Positions 56,470-64,000 of a DNA stretch of 64,000 bases are shown here, one piece after another. Each line of letters starts with the position of its first letter. Positions within the stretch are counted from its first letter, which is position 1. The translations under genes and the position numbers were made by a program. The notes below the pieces were generated by a model. That model worked only from the letters and a program-made list of their open reading frames with translations. It was not told the DNA's origin and ran no database searches. Origin of the DNA: Eretmocerus hayati (Eukaryota; Arthropoda; Insecta; Hymenoptera; Aphelinidae). The stretch is taken from positions 95,090,976 through 95,154,975 of the forward strand of contig CM056742.1 of NCBI GenBank assembly GCA_029851415.1, given 5' to 3'.

Positions 56470-57140
56470 TTCTGATTTGAGGGATCGATTCGGATAGGAC
56501 CGGATAGGATTAGGGTGGACGGCGGGTGCTGAATACAATTTCTAGGCTTTGGTCCGGATTGATTGAATGTATCTCATAATGTTCCTGTGTATAGTACCGG
56601 ATAAGCTCGGGTTGAATAGCGGTATCGTGTATAGAACCGGATAGGAGCGAATTGAATGGCGAGGTCTGAATACAATTTGTAGGCATCAAACCGGGTAGAT
56701 TCGGATTGTATACCGGTATCGTATATAAAACCTGATCGGAGCGGATTCAATGGCGGCGTCTGAATACAATTCGTAGGCATTGAACCGGAAAGGGTCGGAT
56801 TCAATACCGGTACCGTATATGCAACCAGATAAGACCGGGTTGAATGGTGGGGTCTGAATACATATATTAGGTATTGAACCGGATAGGATCGGATTGAATA
56901 CCGGTATCCTGTATAAGACTGCATAGGAGCGGATTCAATGGCGGGGTTTGAATGCAATTTGTATGCATTGATCCGGATAGATTCGGATTGAATACCGGTA
57001 TCGTGTATAGAACCGGATAGAACCAGATCCACTGGCCAGGTCTGAATACATTTTGTGAGGATAAGATTAGATTCATCCATTGTAGTGTGTACCGGTCCTG
57101 CCTATAGGACTGAATAGAACTGATCTATTCCTATACCGTT
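56470..57140. repeat. ~93-bp minisatellite, right of the Polinton
   Basis: Same family as 34010-35140. The TGAATACAATTTGTAGGCAT landmark recurs near 56664, 56756, 56850 and 56944 (spacing 92-94 bp), together with CCGGATAG and ACCGGTATCGTGTATA. Confidence 0.85.
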
Positions 57141-58884
57141 CTGATAGATAGACCTCCATCGGTTGGGAATACTCATTTTCTGAATTCACAAGGATTCGTC
57201 TTTCTATCCGGCTCAATACAGAAAAACGTGTTTCACGTATTGCATAGAACTGGATAGACTATAAGTTCAATCCGATCCTATCCATCTTCTGCAGCAGGGT
57301 AACTTGTGATGAAGCAGCTTCGATCAACTGGAATTTGATCGACCAAAAACGACAGCAAGAAGTAAGGTTTAGCACAAGATATGGTTAATAGAGAGCATAG
57401 TAAAATGTATAACAGAAAATCCCAAAATGACAGCGACATGAGATCGAGAGCTGCAGCTTAAAACTTACTTTGCAGGTCTGCAGGTAGAGCGTGGATATAG
57501 TTGACAGCTTGCGCGGCCTTGTCCAGGGTGCAGTTTGATTGTAGCGGTCCCCGACTATAAATGCAGTTAGGGCGCGGAACGGGGCCCGTCAGGTTCCCCT
57601 AAGTGCCCTCATAGTGCTCGTACGGGCGGTAAGAGGGCATGCGACGCTTAGAACGCTATTGCCCTAACAACAGTGAGGGAAGTGTTGTGGAATTGTTTGG
57701 GCATTATGAGGGCAGTAGGTAGTCGAGAAATTGTGTATTTAGTGGATTGCAATAGTAAAATGAGGAGATGCTGACTGAGATTGGATTGCTTACCACCAAC
57801 CTGAACATCTCAATATTATTCCAAGGTGATTCTAAAACTAAAGTTGTCTCTAAAAGATATTCAATGGAATTCCTATTTGATGAAGTTTGAAGCCAAAAAT
57901 GAACATTTTGGCATTTGGAGGATGGTTCTCCACCGGTTTTCATTTTTGGAGAGAAAAAAGCAATGAGAGCGATAGGAAGGTGACTGGTAAAATCATTGAA
58001 TAGGACAACATTTGATGGAAAATGTACTTCATTTGAAACAGACTCGGCACTTTACAAATAAAAAAAGACTGTATCGTACGTGTCCTCATGAAATGCATAC
58101 CACAACGTATCAACTGTACAATTCACTTCCTGAATTTCCTAATCCAATTAAGTTATTCAGGTGACGAAGGCTTGCGTACAGATGATTCTCATCATCCAAA
58201 AAATATGTTTCAGTCAACTCTTTTTATCCTTGACTTTTTATCATATTGAAATCTCTATCTATCGAGGTTGCGATCGTCTTTAGCTGTCTGTACTAGTCTG
58301 CACGAAAACTCATATGGAGGCGATATTATGGCAGTAGTGTGGCACGTTAGGGCGCTACGGAGTTAGGGCAGTATTAGGGAGGACCCGTCCGGGCCCTGGC
58401 CAGCTAAGTATCGCATGCCCGATTCTCTCCCTCAGATTCCCCTATTCCAGCCCTCAGTTTGCCCGTTGGGGCCCCTATTAACCAAGAGGACTGCTCTCAT
58501 AGATATCTAGTCGGGTCACGTACTCCTTCATATAGCTAGCTAGTAGATGCGCAGGAGGACTGTATGTTTGAGCCGGGTATACGAATGATTGAGGAATATT
58601 CCACGACTGCATGGAACTACTGAGTTCAATTTCGGAGGCAAAGTTACACTGAGTCGTGAACTGGACAGAGATTCATCTAAGACTGCACACGCCCGCCATA
58701 CGGATGAAAACTTTTATAATTTTTGAGGCATATTGCAGCTAGATGCTCTTGCTATTTTCTCTCATTCATTTTGACCCGCTCTGAGAGAGTAAGACATCAA
58801 ACTTCCATTTGGAAGGCTCTAAAAGTCTAACTTGGCGAGTATCACCATCCTTTCTCCCCATAACTTCATCTGAGATCAAAGTAT
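57141..58884. other. Non-coding stretch, possible decayed MITE
   Basis: No gene recognised. Segments near 57555-57620 (GGGCCCGTCAGG, TTAGGGC-rich) and 58340-58400 (GGACCCGTCCGGGCCC) are loose reverse complements and might bound an ~840-bp element. Evidence is weak. Confidence 0.25.
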
Positions 58885-59065
58885 GAATTTCAATTCTTGA
58901 GGGTCATGAGATCAGGGAAAATATGTCGAGTAACTATTTAGCAAAATCTAAACGTGGAACGAATGAGGAGAGAATGAAAAATACTAATTTCAACTCTTGA
59001 GAATCGTGAGATCAAGAAAAGTATGTCAAGTAATCGTTTTGCAGAGTCTTAACGTGGAACGTGTC
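58885..59065. repeat. Tandem duplication of about 104 bp
   Basis: TCTTGAG...TGAGATCA...AAA(A/G)TATGTC(G/A)AGTAA...ACGTGGAACG occurs twice (about 58885-58962 and 58990-59061). Confidence 0.65.
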
Positions 59066-61100
59066 ACGTCGCGCATTTTTGATGCGCAGAAATTACTCTT
59101 TTTGAGTCTCGCGGGACTCCGCGAATAACTCGGGCAAGTACGCAGAAGAATGATTAGTCCATGGTTAGTAAAACTTTTTGGCGCGTAAAAGTTTGTTCAA
59201 AAACATTTAACAAAATAACGTTTTGTTCCTTCACAAAACGTCATTCTATTAAAATATTTGTGACCTTCCTCGCTCGCATGTTCCTCGCCTCAGAATAACC
59301 GTGGCAGAGGTACTACGTGCGAAGGAAATGTCGCTTATTTTGATAGTTCAAAAGATTCCAATTTATTTCAGTGTTAGTAAGTATGAATTTTTTTTACCAA
59401 CCTTGAACACCTTTTCTGGAAATTTCTGCTTCTGCTGCTCTCGTACTGCTACTGTTAAAGATTTCACGAGGTGTTGAAACACAGAAATTTAAAGAAGAAA
59501 AGAAAAGGAATTTGAATTCAAATATAAGAGATAACTGAATTTATTGAACTTTAGAAAATACAAAAATGAAAAATTGAGTATATAATGTTGTCAACCCGAT
59601 AACCGAACGATACTTCAAAGTCTACGTCCGAGACCAAAATGCGATGATTTTTGAGCGGGCGTGCTCTTTTTAAAAACTATGTTAGGGTGGGAGTGAGAGC
59701 TTCATCGTTACGCCAGAGTCACCTGAGTTTTTCATTATCTTCCTTCGGGCGTCTTTGCTGTAAATCATGCATTTCCAAAGAGGGCCAAATCATTCTAAAC
59801 TTACAGCTACTAGATGGAGGCACGGGTTCTATTCCTCGACTATTTCGATCCATTATATAATATTGTGGGTATTTATATTATTGTTGTTTGTCAGTCTTCT
59901 GTTTTTGAGGTAGAATTGTGTGATCATCTTCTGTTGGTTTCTTTGGTGCAATCTACCGTGAATTCCTTAATTTACTCGGTTATTGTATAAATATCTCTCG
60001 CAACTAGTCGGCTTGAAGGTTATATTGACAAAATTATTTCTTTTCTTTGTTTGAGTATAATTTTTACTCGATTTCTTCCCACAATTCAGTAAAAATATGA
60101 CAATTTATAATGTCATAGTAAATGAACAGAAGTATGACATTTTATGATGTCGAGTAAAAGAAATGGATAACTACCGAGATATCAAAATTTGTCTTCGTTT
60201 TCTGACGTTGATAATAATTGTTTACTCATTACGATTGAAAATGAATAAGTGAGTATAACTAGGTGGTCATGACCTTCCTAAATTGAGGGGTTATTGTTTT
60301 TCTTGAATGAACTCATTCGTTAACCCTTTTTCAAGCGATTATTGTAGTGTATCTTGTGTAAAAAAAATGATTACAATATTTTTTCCATTTGCACCTTTTG
60401 TGGGTCAAGGGCAATGACTGCTCAGGGCCACCCATGAATAGTTGGTGGTATTCATTCTATTCATTGGCATACTCGGGTTCGTTCACTTCCCGGAAGAGTG
60501 AAAATGCGATAGGCTCGTACACGTGCTGCCGTCGCTTGCTGGCGCCGAAAGTCGTAAACGGCCCAATGCGTAGACGTGAGCTCTTTGTATCATAGGCTTT
60601 CGTCATTCGCCTCTTGTTGCTCTAGAGCGGCAAGAAGTGATGCGACACATATGATACCGAGTGCTATTGGTTTGTTTTATCGCCCGCAGCTGCATCCGCT
60701 TGTTAATATCTAATCACGTTTTTGGGATCCGATTCCCATTCGATTCCCATGCATGCTGGAAGTCGAATGCAATTCGGGTCACGAATAAGGATGTCTTTTC
60801 TCAGCGTGCTTGCCTCGCTCGAGACAGCTGCGCTATAACGCAATAAGATAGACGCTGCCCCGTCAATGCACTCCGTTCGCTTGTGCCATGGATGTAAACG
60901 ACCGAGATGTTTAGTTTATCGCCCGATAATTACAATAATTAAGCCGCGGGCAAAATCCCGTCCGTCCGGATCCCCCCGAGCAGGGCTGCCAACGTAAAAT
61001 CGTAAGCAGGGTTGCCAACTTGACGGAAAAAAATATGAGTTGGTATTTTGAGAGCGACAATAGCCCTTATGTGTCGCGAGTGTCTAAGTACTTACTATCT
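59066..61100. other. Non-coding stretch
   Basis: No gene recognised. A short duplicated phrase GCAGGG(C/T)TGCCAAC occurs twice near 60992-61019. Confidence 0.35.
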
Positions 61101-61190
61101 AAGATCATCTAAGATCATCTGAGATCATCTAAGATCATCTAAGATCATCTAAGATCATCTAAGATCATCTATGATCATCTATGATCACCT
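61101..61190. repeat. Decamer tandem array AAGATCATCT
   Basis: Nine consecutive 10-bp units with single-base variants, followed by a related TTATCTTTTGATTATC stretch to about 61280. Confidence 0.9.
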
Positions 61191-61391
61191 TAAATTTATC
61201 TTTTGATTATCTTTTTATCTTATTGTTATCTTTTGATTATCTTCTTATCTTTTGGTTATCTTATGATTATTTTAAAGTTATTTAGTCGTTTTTTGATTTT
61301 TTCTACTTTGCTTTTTCGGTTGTTTTTCCTTTTTCGAGTGATTTTTTGATACATCTTTATTTCTTTGGTGTTTAATACAATTGTTTAATAC

Positions 61392-61434
61392 AAAAATCAA
61401 TCACTCCAATTTAATATTGGAGTGATTGATTTTT
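61392..61434. repeat. Perfect 19-bp palindrome
   Basis: AAAAATCAATCACTCCAAT and its exact complement flank the 5-nt spacer TTAAT. Could be a hairpin, or the ends of a minimal inverted-repeat element. Confidence 0.75.
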
Positions 61435-61721
61435 TATGTACTATGTAATTTTTTAGAGATGGTATTACTCAATCGTTGTTTAATTTACATGATTTTTTCT
61501 GAAACACTTGAGTGATTTACCATGAAAAAGTTGGTTATTGAATATCTTTTCAACTATGCATTGGGTACTCCTTAGAAGATTTGATAACTATTTAGAAAGA
61601 TTTTATTAATGAATTTGAATGAATAAATTTCTTCTGTTGCATCATGGAAATCGTTAGATTTTTTGTTATATTGATTTGAGTGTCTTATCATGTTGTGTGT
61701 GAAGTGTTGATGGATTAGTTT

Positions 61722-61808
61722 TGGATTTTTCGCTTCAGTCGCTCTCAGCGGAGTTAATAACTCTTGAGCCATGGCCTAGGCGAGATACCGCAACGTTATC
61801 ATCAGTGT
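61722..61808 (-). ncRNA. Candidate small RNA, copy 1 (C/D-box-like on minus strand)
   Basis: About 86 bp, matching 61898-61984 at 81 of 86 positions. On the minus strand it has TGATGAT (C box-like, 61798-61804) and CTGA (D box, 61745-61748), 60 nt apart end to end. The terminal stem is weak. No known snoRNA is recognised, and other small-RNA or repeat explanations are open. Confidence 0.3.
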
Positions 61809-61897
61809 AAAGTGGGTGTTTCAATAGTGCTATGTGTGATTAGTTGATTGCATTGAAGCCTATATATGTGATGAGTGTGGTGTTGATGAATTTGTAT

Positions 61898-61984
61898 TGG
61901 ATTTTTCGCTTCGGTCGCTCTCAGCGGAGTTAATCACTCTTGAGCCATGGCCTAGGCGAGTCACCGCAACGTTCTCATCAGTGT
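61898..61984 (-). ncRNA. Candidate small RNA, copy 2 (C/D-box-like on minus strand)
   Basis: Second copy, with TGATGAG (61974-61980) and CTGA (61921-61924) on the minus strand. The core is better conserved than the rest of the ~176-bp duplicated unit, which hints at selection, though only two copies can be compared. Confidence 0.3.
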
Positions 61985-63010
61985 GAATTGAAGTGTTTTA
62001 ATTATGATTGATGTGATTTTTGGTTTGTTTTGAATCATCAATGGTGTTGTATGAGAGACTGTTAGTGTTCTTCAGTGTAGAATCCATTTTGCAACAATAG
62101 TTATTAAAAAGTTTATCATTATCTCTTATTCTATTTTGGTGAGAGTATTGAAAAAAAGGAAAACTTTGATCTCTGATGACGATTTTAATTGATTGCAAAA
62201 TCTTCTAAAAGTTATTATCAGGAGAATCTTCTCTCTATTTTGTTCAATTATTGCATGATGGATAATGCAGTCAGAGTATATGCGTTCGTAGCCCAGAATT
62301 TCACGATTCCAAGAGAATGTACAAATCTATGGATGAGTCATTTACTAACAGGGGACCTTCAAGGGTTCTGTGTAGAATGACTCAGATATGTAGGGATTCA
62401 ATTGGGGGGAAATTCTTTGATGGGATCCGTCAGTCAGCTAATAAGAACACCGAGTCCTTGACATTACCTCAGCACTTTTGTGAGGCACCCTACCGCAGGC
62501 GATAGTCAAGTACTGGATTCTTCGTATGTGGATGTCAAGTCGATTTACTATTAGGAAAAGTTCTACTATGACGCAAGATTATCATTGTTGAAAATTCTGT
62601 CCTATTGTCATGGTCTTGATTCTAAATTGAGTGTAATTTTGCAATCAATTAAAATGGTCGAAATTTGAATATAAATGAATTGAATTTTGTCAAACCTTAG
62701 CAAAAATAATTTTATAGTCCTTTTCAAGTGACTTAAAATTATTCGAAAGTTTATTCTAACTAAACCTATGAAATGAATGGAGACGAGAGAGGAGAGACGG
62801 GCAAAAGTCCCGTCTCTGTCGAATTTTATTGGATTATTCAATATACATACATTTCTTTACAATTTTCATGAAGTTTTTATAATTTTCCACAAATAGTATA
62901 AGAATCTTACATTATCATTCAGAACATTAAATAATCTTCAATGATTTGGAATCACTTGGACTACGTATTTCCTGTTGAGAATCTCCTGTTGACTGAGATT
63001 GTCCAATGGG
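61985..63010. other. Non-coding stretch
   Basis: No gene recognised. A structured-looking segment lies at about 62458-62510 (CTTGAC...GTCAAG closing stem with an inner CCTCA/TGAGG hairpin). Confidence 0.3.
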
Positions 63011-63159
63011 TTAGCGGTAAATACACTTTCTCTCGGCCTCGGTGGTGCTGTAGAATGAAAAATCATTAAAGCGTATTATTTTTCTACTATAAAACAATTG
63101 AAGACGTTTGTGTGTATATGTGTATATATGGGTGTGTGTGTGTGTGTGTGTGCGAGTAG

Positions 63160-63192
<33 letters not shown>

Positions 63193-63614
63193 AATAGAAT
63201 TATGAGGGAGGTGTTGTGTATAGGTATTGAATGTTGAAATTAATTGTGTATGTGCGTGTATGAGTGGGTGGGTGAGTGAGTATGTGTGTGTTGAAAGATT
63301 TATTATAGGCCTATTAATTGATAAAATTGGGGATTATATTAATAATAATTGATCATTCAAAAGATCATTCTATTACTTACCAGTGCAGCCTTTGAATATG
63401 ACCCTTGACTGTTCCAGTGGCAAAGTCATTTTTCTTTAACATCTGAATGATCAGCTGCAATCGGATGTTGGACTGATCTATTGGCTGAAAATAAATAAAA
63501 TGGAAGTTATATTATTGTTCATAGACCAACTGAATTTGTTTATGTGTTAGTGAATTGTGTGGTAGGTATATTTATATGTGAGTGAATGAGCGTGAATGTA
63601 TGTGAGTGAGTTCG

Positions 63615-63651
<37 letters not shown>

Positions 63652-64000
63652 CTGTGGATTCATATGAGTGAGTGTATCGAACATTTTATGCATATTGATT
63701 AATATTAATTGATCAATTAATTATTGATTGAGTGATCAATAAAGACTCACCATTGCAGCCTCTTATGATGCTCCGGGAATTTCCGAATGATGATGAGTTG
63801 AGACTGGAGTTGAGATTGCTCCATACAGTTGGATGCTACAACTTGAATGAAACATTATATACATATTGAAGTTATATGTTTAAATGTTTGTGTATTCAAT
63901 TGTTTAGATGAAATTACTCACCTGTGGAGTCCCCTGATAGACTTCGATTGATCCCGTATCTCCTGGAGGTTGGCTTCCGAAGTGACTCCTCGATCATCAG
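63011..64000 (-). CDS. Partial spliced gene with related exons (3' end)
   Basis: On the minus strand four exon-like blocks have good splice borders: 64000-63922 (donor ACAG|GTGAGT), 63835-63751 (TTGTAG| acceptor, ATG|GTGAGT donor), 63484-63381 (TTTTCAG|, CTG|GTAAGT) and 63047-63011 (TCTACAG|, stop TAA). The second and third encode similar peptides (QSQLQSQLIIIRKFPEHHKRLQ and QSNIRLQLIIQML...GHIQRLH), so one exon is a duplicate. Phases fit from the first to the second and from the third to the fourth, but not from the second to the third, so these may be alternative exons or a decayed gene. No family recognised; the 5' part lies outside the window. Confidence 0.35.
63114..63295. repeat. (GT)n microsatellite
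   Basis: GT/TG tracts within the intron of the minus-strand gene. Confidence 0.9.
63600..63650. repeat. (GT)n microsatellite
   Basis: A second GT tract in the next intron. Both introns share TGTGAGTGAGT and ATTGATC phrases, supporting duplication of an exon-intron unit. Confidence 0.9.

Noticed and set aside
61101..61190. CRISPR-like array
   Set aside because: The 10-bp units are contiguous with no spacers; a simple tandem repeat in a eukaryotic context.

Overview
The window looks like a repeat-rich stretch of an animal nuclear genome, most likely an insect. The evidence is short GT-AG introns, TATA plus TCAGT-type initiator core promoters, a Ty3/gypsy retroelement, a 20-kb Polinton/Maverick and many small inverted-repeat transposons. 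No host gene is securely recognised; the only host-like candidate is a partial spliced gene on the minus strand at the right edge.

Layout. Positions 1-9480 are satellite arrays with two monomer lengths (about 428 and 540 bp), interrupted by a 2.3-kb element with inverted ends (1749-4034) and an 841-bp Harbinger-like MITE (7270-8110). From 9.5 to 17 kb lie non-coding DNA, a degraded tyrosine-recombinase fragment (minus strand, 12245-12637), a 518-bp TTAA-type element, and a nest of foldback structures (11.6-11.9, 14.4-15.6, 15.6-16.8 and 16.84-17.03 kb). Positions 17-22 kb are mostly non-coding, with a minisatellite and a 160-bp tandem repeat built from about 40-bp subunits.

A Ty3/gypsy-like element occupies 22963-29978: gag, a protease ORF with a six-copy 16-residue repeat, RT-RNase H, integrase, and three small coiled-coil-type ORFs where env might be. 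Pol is broken by two frame changes and I could not find LTRs.

The main object is a complete Polinton at 36335-56304 (19,970 bp). It has terminal inverted repeats of about 600 bp and a perfect 6-bp target duplication (AATATA). All its genes point rightward: a small helical protein, an intron-containing acidic protein, protein-primed DNA polymerase B, an A32-like packaging ATPase fused to a small basic protein, a conserved Polinton coiled-coil-type protein, retroviral-type integrase with a chromodomain, penton-like minor capsid protein, an adenovirus core protein X-like protein, double-jelly-roll major capsid protein, a conserved protein of unknown role, adenain-like protease, and a 350-residue protein with a nuclear-localisation motif and possible PC4-like fold. 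Together they encode replication, integration, virion assembly, packaging and maturation, as expected for a virus-like (adintovirus-type) element. At least 12 in-frame nonsense codons and several frame changes show that this copy is dead, although integrase, the X-like protein, the ATPase and the 350-residue protein remain open. The TIRs carry clusters of GATA (TTATC) and CRE (TGACGTCA) sites.

The Polinton sits between two arrays of the same ~93-bp repeat family (34.0-35.1 and 56.5-57.1 kb). From 57 to 63 kb I see no genes, but there are small tandem duplications, including an 86-bp pair with C/D-box-like motifs, a decamer array and a perfect hairpin.
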